Of a stretch of DNA of 64,000 nt, positions 54,228-62,037 are shown piece after piece (position 1 is the stretch's first letter; every line of letters starts with the position of its first letter). The notes beneath the pieces are model-generated. The model worked only from the letters and a program-made list of their open reading frames with translations. It was not told the DNA's origin and searched no databases. The stretch spans positions 62,001 to 126,000 of the forward strand of contig NZ_JFKE01000004.1 in the NCBI RefSeq assembly GCF_000647975.1, written 5' to 3'. The DNA is from Actibacterium mucosum KCTC 23349. GTDB taxonomy: Bacteria > Pseudomonadota > Alphaproteobacteria > Rhodobacterales > Rhodobacteraceae. Both the position numbers and the translations under genes were made by a program.

Positions 54228-55246
54228 CGGAGGGTCCTTTCTGAACGAGACAGCGACAGCACGGTCTGACCCGGCGCGCCGGATTCGACGCGGGCATGGG
54301 CACTGGCAATGTCTTCAAGTGAATAGCTGGCCCCGATCCGCGGGCGCATTTGCCCCTCGCGGATCAGGGTGTTGATCGTGTCCTCGGCCTTGCGCCTCTG
54401 GTCTGCTGGCAAACGGAATCCCTGAAGGAACCGAATGGTCGCACCCAGGTTGGCCAAATCGTAATAAGGCAGCACCGGGTTGGGGTCCGAGCTTGACGAA
54501 TAGCTGGCGATCACGCCGTGGGGCGCAAGGCAGGCAATATCGGTGTCCAGATTGGCCGCCAGATCCACTTCGACAATCCGGTCAACGCCACGGCCGTCCG
54601 TGGCGGCCATTACCCTTTCGACCAGATCGGTGCCGTGTCGGTCGAACACAACAACATCGCCAGCCCCGGCGACCACGCTGGCCGCAGCCCTGCGACCAAC
54701 GGTTGCGATGACGCGCGCGCCCATGCCCACGGACATCTGCACACAGGCCCAGCCCACGGCCCCTGCCCCACCCTGAACCAGCACGGTCTTTCCCGCCACC
54801 GGCCCGTCGCCCGCCACGGCCAGCCACGCCGTCAAAGCCGGAACGCCCAGACAGGCGCCTTCCTGGAAACTCAGCTCTTCGGGCAGCGTGACGGCCTGAT
54901 CTGACGGCAAGGCGATATACTCGGCCGCTGTTCCATCGGATCGCCCCGCCGTGCCATAGCCACCCTGCGCATTCCATAGCCAGACCCGCTCGCCCACCCG
55001 TTCCGGTAAGATTTCGGCCCCCACAGCTGCAATTACACCAGCGCCGTCGCAATGCGGGATAACCGCCTCATGGGCCATCGCCATCCCGTTCCAACCGGCG
55101 CGCCGCTTGACGTCAGCGGGATTGATGCCCGACGCCCTGACCTGAACCAACACCTCGTGCGCGTCCGGCACCGGGCGCGTCATCTGCACCATTTCCAACA
55201 CTTCGGCGGCCGGGCCAGTGCGTCGATATACGGCTGCACGCATCAT
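54224..55246 (-). CDS. MDR-family NADPH:quinone-type oxidoreductase
   Basis: This 340-residue zinc-free medium-chain dehydrogenase/reductase has VQVRASGINPADVKRRAG, the quinone-oxidoreductase signature region, and the cofactor motif VQGGAGAVGWACVQM. There are no structural-zinc cysteines. It may reduce an enone or quinone-like intermediate, or simply be part of the downstream oxidation. The start at 55246 is set by ATGA overlap with the Dpp ATPase stop; the second ATG at 55243 is also possible. Confidence 0.87.
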   Translation of the reverse strand: MMRAAVYRRTGPAAEVLEMVQMTRPVPDAHEVLVQVRASGINPADVKRRAGWNGMAMAHEAVIPHCDGAGVIAAVGAEILPERVGERVWLWNAQGGYGTAGRSDGTAAEYIALPSDQAVTLPEELSFQEGACLGVPALTAWLAVAGDGPVAGKTVLVQGGAGAVGWACVQMSVGMGARVIATVGRRAAASVVAGAGDVVVFDRHGTDLVERVMAATDGRGVDRIVEVDLAANLDTDIACLAPHGVIASYSSSSDPNPVLPYYDLANLGATIRFLQGFRLPADQRRKAEDTINTLIREGQMRPRIGASYSLEDIASAHARVESGAPGQTVLSLSRSERTLR

Positions 55247-56220
55247 GAACCGGCAAAGTGACACGCCACAAGGCGGGTCCCGATCTTGCGCGGCTGCGGG
55301 ATGTCCGACGCGCACCGGTCCTGCACCAGGGGGCAACGGTCGCGGAACACACAGCCCGATGGCGGGTTGCGCGGATCCGGGGCGCCGGCCCCAATGGGCA
55401 ACGGCGCATGGCTTTGATCAACATGTGGCGTCGGCACAGCCGCAACCAGCGCCTGCGTATAAGGGTGCAACGGCGCATGCACGATGTCTTCGGTTGGGCC
55501 GTCTTCCATGATCCGGCCCAGATACATCACGATGGTTCGCTCGCAGACATACCGCACCAGCGCAAGGTCATGACTGATATAGATCGCCGTCAGCCCCAGC
55601 CGGTCACGCACGTCACGAAAGACATTCAGCACCCCTGCGCGCACGGACACGTCCAGCATCGACACCGGCTCGTCGGCAACCACAAATTCTGGCTCAAGGA
55701 TCAAAGCCCGCGCCATAACCACGCGCTGCAACTGCCCCCCCGAAAGCTGGTGTGGGAACCGTTCAAGAAACTGCTCGGGATCACCCAGCCCCACCAACTC
55801 CAATGCGGCGATCACCCGATCGTGCCATTCCCCGCGTTTGATCCCGGCATTCGAAAGGGGCTCTTCAAGGGTGCGGCGGATCGAATAGCGGGGGTTAACC
55901 GCGTCAAACGGGTTCTGGAAGATCATTTGCGACCGGCTGCGAAACGCTTGCAGCTCGGCCCCTTTCATCTGCCCGATCTCTTTGCCATCAAACCGTGCAG
56001 AACCGCCGGTGACCTGCTCCAACCGAACCAGCACCCGCCCCATCGAGGTCTTCCCGCAACCGGATTCGCCCAAAAGGCCAACGCTTTCGCCGCGCTTCAG
56101 TGTCAGGCTGACGCCATCCACCGCCTTCACGGTCGACGGCAGCCCCATCATTGCAGAAATGCTGTTGCCCACTTTGTAATGCAGTTGGGCGTTGGTCATT
56201 TCGATCAAGCTGTCGCTCAT
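55243..56220 (-). CDS. Peptide-type ABC transporter ATPase (DppF/OppF-like)
   Basis: This 325-residue ATPase has Walker A GESGCGKTSM, signature LSGGQLQR and Walker B EFVVADEPVSMLD. The C-terminal oligopeptide domain ends with CVFRDRCP, which often binds an iron-sulfur cluster in Opp/Dpp ATPases. The ATG at 56220 overlaps the DppD-like stop as ATGA. It pairs with the other ATPase in the importer of locus C. Confidence 0.92.
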   Translation of the reverse strand: MSDSLIEMTNAQLHYKVGNSISAMMGLPSTVKAVDGVSLTLKRGESVGLLGESGCGKTSMGRVLVRLEQVTGGSARFDGKEIGQMKGAELQAFRSRSQMIFQNPFDAVNPRYSIRRTLEEPLSNAGIKRGEWHDRVIAALELVGLGDPEQFLERFPHQLSGGQLQRVVMARALILEPEFVVADEPVSMLDVSVRAGVLNVFRDVRDRLGLTAIYISHDLALVRYVCERTIVMYLGRIMEDGPTEDIVHAPLHPYTQALVAAVPTPHVDQSHAPLPIGAGAPDPRNPPSGCVFRDRCPLVQDRCASDIPQPRKIGTRLVACHFAGS

Positions 56221-57233
56221 GCCATCGCCTCCCATGTCTGCGGTTTGCTGGCCTCAAGTCGCAATTGCGCCGCCTCGCTGGCCCGGTGACACGCAACGAT
56301 ATGGCCCTTCTCGACCTCCAGCGGTGCAGGTTCGGTGCTGCGACACAGCTCGGCCGCAAATGGACAGCGCGCGGCAAAGCGGCACCCGTCAGGTGGGTCG
56401 GCAAGGTCCGGCGGGCTTCCGGCAATGGGGGTCAGCACACCACTGCCCGCCGATTTCAGGTCCGGAAACGCATTTTTCAGGCCCATCGTGTACGGGTGCA
56501 AAGGCCGGTTCAGCAGCGTGGCCGTATCACAATCTTCCACGACCTTGCCGGCATACATCACCACCGTGCGATCGCAGGTATAGGCCACCACCGAGATGTC
56601 ATGGGTCACCATGATGACAGACAGGCCCAGCTCTCGCTGCAACGTCCGCAACTGGTCAAGAATTTGCCGCTGGATAATCACGTCCAGCGCCGTAACCGGC
56701 TCGTCCGCCACCACCAGCTTGGGGTTCAGCGCCAGCGCCAGAGCAATCGCTGCACGTTGCCGCATCCCGCCCGAGAACTGATGCGGAAAATCGCGCAGCC
56801 GCCCCTTGTCGATGCCAACCATTTCGAACAGTTCCGCCGCACGTGCACGGGCGGCGCGGCGCGTCATGCCCCCCCGGTCGCGCAGCACTTCCATGATCTG
56901 GTATTCGACGCGATACACCGGATCCAACGAGTTCATGGCCGATTGCGGAATGAACGAAATGTCCCGCCACCGCAGTGCGTTCATCTTGGCTTCCGGCAAC
57001 GCGGCAAGATCTTGCCCGTCGAACGCGATTTCTCCACCCGCAATCCGGGCGTTGTCGGCGATAACACGCGTCAGCGCGCGGGCCATCGTGGTTTTGCCAC
57101 AACCGGATTCACCCACAAGCCCGACGATTGTGCCCTTCGGCACGTCGAACCCGGAATTGCTGACCGCAACCACGTCGTTCGATCCCACCTTGTAGGCGAT
57201 GGAAAGGTCTTTGACTGAAAGCAACGTGGTCAT
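56217..57233 (-). CDS. Peptide-type ABC transporter ATPase (DppD/OppD-like)
   Basis: This 338-residue ATPase has Walker A GESGCGKTTM, signature FSGGMRQR, Walker B KLVVADEPVTALD and C-terminal GCRFAARCPF. The ATG at 57233 is 1 nt from the permease stop and starts MTTLLSVKDLSIAYKVG; longer in-frame readings go through the permease gene. It forms the heterodimer with the DppF-like protein. Confidence 0.92.
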   Translation of the reverse strand: MTTLLSVKDLSIAYKVGSNDVVAVSNSGFDVPKGTIVGLVGESGCGKTTMARALTRVIADNARIAGGEIAFDGQDLAALPEAKMNALRWRDISFIPQSAMNSLDPVYRVEYQIMEVLRDRGGMTRRAARARAAELFEMVGIDKGRLRDFPHQFSGGMRQRAAIALALALNPKLVVADEPVTALDVIIQRQILDQLRTLQRELGLSVIMVTHDISVVAYTCDRTVVMYAGKVVEDCDTATLLNRPLHPYTMGLKNAFPDLKSAGSGVLTPIAGSPPDLADPPDGCRFAARCPFAAELCRSTEPAPLEVEKGHIVACHRASEAAQLRLEASKPQTWEAMA

Positions 57234-57234
57234 G

Positions 57235-58134
57235 TCAGCGCCCCAGTTTCGGGAAAAGCAGGTTCTCGTATCCACGAGAAATGAAGAACCCGGCGCTGAC
57301 GACCAGAATGATCGCCAATCCGGGTGGGATGAACCAGTGATAGGCCTGCCGCGCCAGCGCCTGGCTGTTGAACGCGTCCTGCAACATGAAACCCCAGCTG
57401 ATTGCGTCTGGGTCTCCGAAGCCAAGGAAACTGATGGAGGCCTCGGTCAGGATCGCCCACCCGATCGCGATCGAGCCATAAAGGAACGACAGCGGCAGGA
57501 TGTTCGGCGTGATATGGCGCAGGATGATTTTCAAATCCGACGAACCGCTAACCCGCGCCGCCTCCACATAGCCGCGCGAACGCAGCGACAGCACCTGCGA
57601 TCGGATCACACGCCCGGTGTCACGCCACAATACAAGGGCCATCGCAATCACCGTGTTCCATATCGACGGTTCCGAAAACGCCGAAATCACGATGACAAAT
57701 GGCAGGAACGGAATCCCGAACGCCACATCGGCCAGCCGCATCAACAGCGCATCCACCCAGCCGCCGAAATAGCCCGAAAGCAACCCGACAATCGACCCGA
57801 TAAAGGCCACCATGAAGGCCGCGGTCAGCCCGACAAGCAAGGCCGACCGTGCGCCCCAGACAATTTGCGAGAATATGTCGCGTCCCAGGGACGTTGTCCC
57901 CAGAACATGCCCCTCTTCCCCCGGCAACAGGTCCGAAGCGAGGTCGTAGTTTTCGGTATAGAGAATCTCGGTCGGATCATAGGGCGCGATCAGCGGCGCG
58001 CTCAGCGCGGTCACGATGAACAGCGCATAAATGACCAATCCGACAACGGCGAACGGGTCTCCGACCGGCAATCTGACAGCAGAGAAAACCCTGCTCAGCA
58101 CGCGCGGTTTGCGGATTACAGCGGCCTCAGGCAT
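57235..58134 (-). CDS. Peptide-type ABC transporter permease (DppC-like)
   Basis: This 299-residue permease has about six spans and the EAA loop EAARVSGSSDLKIILRHITPNILP. It also carries the periplasmic GTTSLGRDIFSQIVWGARSAL segment typical of DppC/OppC. The ATG at 58134 (MPEAAVIRK) overlaps the DppB stop by 8 nt; a start at 58152 is possible. Confidence 0.9.
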   Translation of the reverse strand: MPEAAVIRKPRVLSRVFSAVRLPVGDPFAVVGLVIYALFIVTALSAPLIAPYDPTEILYTENYDLASDLLPGEEGHVLGTTSLGRDIFSQIVWGARSALLVGLTAAFMVAFIGSIVGLLSGYFGGWVDALLMRLADVAFGIPFLPFVIVISAFSEPSIWNTVIAMALVLWRDTGRVIRSQVLSLRSRGYVEAARVSGSSDLKIILRHITPNILPLSFLYGSIAIGWAILTEASISFLGFGDPDAISWGFMLQDAFNSQALARQAYHWFIPPGLAIILVVSAGFFISRGYENLLFPKLGR

Positions 58135-59104
58135 GCGAGATCCTCGGATCAAGGATGGAATACAACAGGTCCGCCAGCAGGTTCATCGCAATGACCACAA
58201 CCGCGATCATCAGGAACGCACCCTGCGCCAGCGGATAGTCTGACGCGGCCACGGCGTTCACCAGCTCGCGTCCAAGGCCGGGCCATGAAAAGACACTTTC
58301 GACCACAACATTGCCCTGCAACTGATAGCCGACCGAGATGGCGAACGAGGTCATGACCGGCAAAAGCGCATTGCGTGCACCGTGCCGGATCACCACGGCA
58401 AAAGGCGACAGGCCCTTGATCTTGGCCATGGTGATGAAATCCTCTTTCATCACGTCCAGCATGTTGGACCGCATCAGCAAAAGCGGCAGCCCCTGCGAAT
58501 AGATCGCCAAGGTCATCATCGGCAGGAACAAGTGCGACAGAAAGTTGGAAGACGTGTAAAGGGCCCAAAGACTGTCATAGCTTGTCCCTGCCGACCGTGT
58601 TCCCCCCGCCGGAAACCACCCCAGCGAGAAGGAAAAGATCGCCAACAGCACCATGCCCAGCCAAAACTCGGGCATCGCACGCGTGGCCAAAACAACCGGC
58701 AGCGCCGCGGCCTCGGTCCGGGTGCCCCGCCGCCATGCCAACCACGCACCGGCCAGAATGCCAAACGCATAAGCCACGATCAGCGACGAGAAGGTCAAAA
58801 TCAGGGTGTTTGGCAGCAGCAGCCAGATCCGGTCAGCGACCGGTGTCCGGTACCGAAAGGAATAACCAAGCTCACCCTGAAGCAAATTCGCGAGGTAAGT
58901 GAAATATTGCCGCCACAATGGCTGATCCAACCCGAATTGACGGATCAGCGCTTCTTGCTGTTCGGCAGTAAATGTCGGGTCGATATAGGCCGCCAGCGGG
59001 TTGCCGGGCATCAACCGGAACATCAGGAAAAGGATCGTGACAACGGCCCAGAGGACAAGCGCCAATTGCAGGGTTCTGATCAGGAAGGACTTAAATTTGC
59101 TCAT
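58127..59104 (-). CDS. Peptide-type ABC transporter permease (DppB-like)
   Basis: This 325-residue permease begins with the DppB pattern FRLMPGNPLAAYIDPTFTAEQQ and carries the loop ITMAKIKGLSPFAVVIRHGARNALLP. It has about six membrane spans. It lies 109 nt after the binding-protein stop, with a strong hairpin in between. Confidence 0.9.
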   Translation of the reverse strand: MSKFKSFLIRTLQLALVLWAVVTILFLMFRLMPGNPLAAYIDPTFTAEQQEALIRQFGLDQPLWRQYFTYLANLLQGELGYSFRYRTPVADRIWLLLPNTLILTFSSLIVAYAFGILAGAWLAWRRGTRTEAAALPVVLATRAMPEFWLGMVLLAIFSFSLGWFPAGGTRSAGTSYDSLWALYTSSNFLSHLFLPMMTLAIYSQGLPLLLMRSNMLDVMKEDFITMAKIKGLSPFAVVIRHGARNALLPVMTSFAISVGYQLQGNVVVESVFSWPGLGRELVNAVAASDYPLAQGAFLMIAVVVIAMNLLADLLYSILDPRISHA

Positions 59105-59171
59105 GACATATCCAGCGGTGGAAGGGACCGCGGCAGTTTAGACGAGTTTGTGGGCTCAGGCGCGGGGGATC

Positions 59172-59199
59172 ATGCGCGGCGCGCAATGGCGCCGCGCAT
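59172..59199 (-). other. Long hairpin after the Dpp-type binding-protein gene
   Basis: ATGCGCGGCGC (59172-59182) and GCGCCGCGCAT (59189-59199) are perfect 11-nt arms with a 6-nt loop. It is 14 nt beyond the binding-protein stop on the minus strand, before the DppB-like gene. It lacks a T-tract, so it is probably an mRNA-protecting or attenuating structure. Confidence 0.65.
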
Positions 59200-59213
59200 A
59201 TTGTTTGTGCGGA

Positions 59214-60869
59214 TCAGTCCGCCAGCGTTTCCGAGACACCTTCCGGGTAGGTCAGCTTGTCGCCGACACCGCCATAGCCCGCCTCTTCGAGGATGCTTTT
59301 GGCCACGTCTGTCCCGGCCTGGAACCCGTCGACCACGTCTGCGGCATGCCAGTATTCCAGCGCCGGCGACACCACCGAATTCGACGCAACCGCGAACTTC
59401 TTGAAGGCGGCGTTGACGATCAGGCGACGGTCCACGGCGGCCGACAATGCGCGGCGGAACGCGGGGTCGTCAAAAGGCGGACGGCGCAGGTTGAACGCCA
59501 CATAGCGGAACCCGATATCCACGGTCGACACAACCTCAAGATCGCCGTCCTGCTCTGCCGCATCCAGCAGCACCTGAGGATCGCCCTGAAAATCGGTCAG
59601 GAAGTTGATCTCGCCCGACCGCAGCATGCCCAAGGCAGCTTCGGCATTGGGAACAAGCCGCAGAATGAACCGCTCGGCCTTCGGCGCGTTGAAGTGATCC
59701 GCATTGGCTTCCAGCACGATTTCCTCGTTCGGCAGCCAACGCACGAATTTGAACGCGCCCGAGCCGATCGGCATGTCTTCCTGATGGCTTTCCGCGTTTT
59801 CATCCTTGGTCGACAGATCCGCCAGCACCGGGTCCCAGACGTGTTTCGGGATGATGTTGATCTTGGCAAGGCTTGACGTCAGGAACGACGCCGACTGCGT
59901 GCCCAGCGTAAAGACAACGGTGTTATCGCCTTCCACAGCGATGCCTGAAACATTGCTGCCGAACGGCGCGTACATGGGTGCCTCGCCACCGGTGGTTGCC
60001 TCGTACGAGAATACAACATCCTCGGCTGTCACGGGCTGCCCGTCGTGGAACGTGGCGCCTTCGCGCAGGGTCACCGCAATTGTCGTGTCATCGCGCCACT
60101 CAAAGCTTTCGGCCAGCCACGGTTGCGGCAAACCATCAGCACCAACACGGAACAGGCGGTCATAGATCAGCTCGGTCAGCCAGTTATCCGTCACGCCCGA
60201 AATATACAGCGGGTTCACGGCAATCACATTGTCCGAGCTGTTGACGATGATGTCCTTCTGGTCACCGGTGGGCGTGATGTTCAGCCACGACCAATAACTG
60301 CGAATACCAATACCCGACTGGTCCACAACCGATGTCGGATCGAACACGGTCTTGTCGAAGGCAAAGGCCTGCTGCGGGTGCACCAGCATCATGTTTGGCT
60401 GATCAGCAGCCAGGATTTCCTGCGCTTCGATCACCAACGCCTTGCGCTGTTCCGGGTCAACCGTCACGCGCTGCTCTTCGACGATCTTGTCATAGGCAGG
60501 ATTGTTGTACCCGATGAAGTTGTACCCTTTCTCGGCGGTCGAGGAGTGGAACAGGTTGAAAATGATCTCGTCCGGGTCGGACCGCTCCGGGCGGCCGGTC
60601 ATCTGCCACGCGGTTACGTCCCACGTGTCGCGGTTGTACCAGACCGCATCCGCCATCTGCGACCACGGCATGACGTTGACCTTCACATCCAGCCCCAGCT
60701 TGCGCCATTCCTGCGCGATCAGCTGAATGGCCTGAAACTCGGCAGGCTGCGCCGCCTGAGGACGGGACAACAGTTCAATCTGACGAATGGGATCCTGCGC
60801 AAAAGACGCAGTGGCCCAAAGAGATGCGGCAATGCCCGCACCCAAGCTTAAATTTCGAATAGCCTTCAC
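59214..60869 (-). CDS. ABC transporter solute-binding protein, family 5 (DppA-like)
   Basis: This 551-residue periplasmic protein of the peptide/nickel/oligopeptide family has a signal peptide (MKAIRNLSLGAGIAASLWATASFA, cleavage before QDPI). The ligand-binding domain contains YDRLFRVGADGLPQPWLAESFEW and REGATFHDGQPVTAEDVVFSYEA. The GTG start at 60869 has AGGAG at 7 nt. The unusual N-terminal region (about 30-150) repeats part of the second lobe and may be order-shifted. The ligand is unknown; the operon points to a peptide or cyclic-amide compound. Confidence 0.9.
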   Translation of the reverse strand: MKAIRNLSLGAGIAASLWATASFAQDPIRQIELLSRPQAAQPAEFQAIQLIAQEWRKLGLDVKVNVMPWSQMADAVWYNRDTWDVTAWQMTGRPERSDPDEIIFNLFHSSTAEKGYNFIGYNNPAYDKIVEEQRVTVDPEQRKALVIEAQEILAADQPNMMLVHPQQAFAFDKTVFDPTSVVDQSGIGIRSYWSWLNITPTGDQKDIIVNSSDNVIAVNPLYISGVTDNWLTELIYDRLFRVGADGLPQPWLAESFEWRDDTTIAVTLREGATFHDGQPVTAEDVVFSYEATTGGEAPMYAPFGSNVSGIAVEGDNTVVFTLGTQSASFLTSSLAKINIIPKHVWDPVLADLSTKDENAESHQEDMPIGSGAFKFVRWLPNEEIVLEANADHFNAPKAERFILRLVPNAEAALGMLRSGEINFLTDFQGDPQVLLDAAEQDGDLEVVSTVDIGFRYVAFNLRRPPFDDPAFRRALSAAVDRRLIVNAAFKKFAVASNSVVSPALEYWHAADVVDGFQAGTDVAKSILEEAGYGGVGDKLTYPEGVSETLAD

Positions 60870-60892
60870 AGTCGTTCTCCTGTTGGTTCAGA

Positions 60893-60970
60893 CCGCCCAA
60901 ATGGCGGACCTTGCGTTCAAAAACGGCCGACTTGCCCAACCGGGATCAGCCCCGGGCGGCCAAACCGCCC
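60893..60970 (-). promoter_or_regulatory. Leader with two hairpins upstream of the locus C operon
   Basis: CCGCC-N5-GGCGG (60893-60907) and GGGCGG-N5-CCGCCC (60954-60970) are two short stem-loops in the region that would be the 5' leader of the binding-protein gene. They may stabilise the message or affect initiation. No riboswitch class is recognisable. Confidence 0.35.
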
Positions 60971-61027
60971 ATGTCCCGCACCGTTCACGACTCTCTTCCG
61001 GCAGCCTGGCAGAATGATGCGTTTTTC

Positions 61028-61072
61028 GTTTTACTCAGCAAAACAATTACGTTATCCTTCATTCAGTAAAAC
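61028..61072. promoter_or_regulatory. Putative IclR operators, locus C
   Basis: GTTTTACT (61028-61035) and AGTAAAAC (61065-61072) are perfect inverted arms across a 29-nt spacer. A second, closer copy of the half-site forms GTTTT-N7-AAAAC (61028-61044). The site lies between the divergent locus C operon and the IclR gene and ends 38 nt before the IclR start. Confidence 0.5.
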
Positions 61073-61110
61073 ACATCCAAAAGTAAAAGCAATACAAACG
61101 GACCAAACAA

Positions 61111-61893
61111 ATGACCGGCCAGCCGCCCCATCAGCCAGAAGAGAAGAAATCTTACCGGATTGACGCCGTCGCCCGCGCCTTGCGCGTTCTGGAGGCACTT
61201 GGCGACTCTCCGGGCATTGGCGTCACCGCCCTGGCCGAACGCCTGGGCCTGACCAAATCGATTGTCTTTCGCCTGCTGCAAACGCTGGAGGAAGACGGTT
61301 ACGTTCAGCGCGATGAAGAGCGTGCGATCTTCTCGCTGGGCTACAAGGTTGCGATGCTGGGCGAGCGGGTTGGGCGCGAAGGCGCCCTGCAACATGTCGC
61401 CCGCCCCGTTATGGATGTGCTGCGCGATGAGACCGGGGAAAACGTCAACCTCGTGATCCGCGAAGGCACGGCCACCGTTGCCATCTCTACCCGCGAAGGC
61501 CTTCATAGTATTAGGCTTTTCGCCCAAACAGGCCGCCGCGGCCCCCTGCATGCGGGCGGCGCCTCGATGCTGCTGCTCGCCTTTGCCGAGCCCAGCATCC
61601 GCGAACGCGTCCTTGAAGGGCCGCTTGAACGCTTCAGCCCCCACACGATCACGGACCCCGATCGACTGCGTGACGCCTTGGTCCTGATCCTCGCCAATCG
61701 CTACAATGTCGCGATCAACGATCTGGACGATGGCGCCTTCTCGATCGCGGCCCCGATCCAGAACGGCGCGGGCGAAGTTATCGCGGGCCTGTCGATTGCC
61801 GGCGCGTCTGTGCGCCTCGACGAGGTCCGGCGCGCCACCTATATCGAAAAGGTCGTCGCGGCCGCACAGGAAATCTCTGACCTTCTGACCTGA
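61111..61893 (+). CDS. IclR-family transcriptional regulator (locus C)
   Basis: This is a 260-residue IclR regulator. The winged helix is DAVARALRVLEALGDSPGIGVTALAERLGLTKSIVFRLLQTLEEDGYV, and the effector domain contains ETGENVNLVIREGTATVAI and an LHAGGASMLLLAF segment. It is divergent from the Dpp-type operon and upstream of the M28-like gene, so it probably controls both. The ATG at 61111 is preceded by a weak CGGA site. Confidence 0.9.
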   Translation: MTGQPPHQPEEKKSYRIDAVARALRVLEALGDSPGIGVTALAERLGLTKSIVFRLLQTLEEDGYVQRDEERAIFSLGYKVAMLGERVGREGALQHVARPVMDVLRDETGENVNLVIREGTATVAISTREGLHSIRLFAQTGRRGPLHAGGASMLLLAFAEPSIRERVLEGPLERFSPHTITDPDRLRDALVLILANRYNVAINDLDDGAFSIAAPIQNGAGEVIAGLSIAGASVRLDEVRRATYIEKVVAAAQEISDLLT

Positions 61894-61994
61894 CGACAAG
61901 CCTGCAAAAATTTTGTGCGAAACAGAAATCCGGATGCACACGCACCCGGAACCACCGGCTTGCGCAGAATCGTCTCTTTCGCTAGCGTTTTATT

Positions 61995-62010
61995 AAACGG
62001 AACGCCGTTT
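61995..62010. promoter_or_regulatory. Putative operator palindrome upstream of the M28-like gene
   Basis: AAACGG-AACG-CCGTTT is a perfect 6-nt inverted repeat with a 4-nt spacer, 28 nt before the ATG at 62038. The size and position fit an IclR-type operator, which would make the M28-like gene a separately controlled member of the regulon. Confidence 0.45.
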
Positions 62011-62037
62011 CACTGGATAAAACAATGGAGAGATCTC

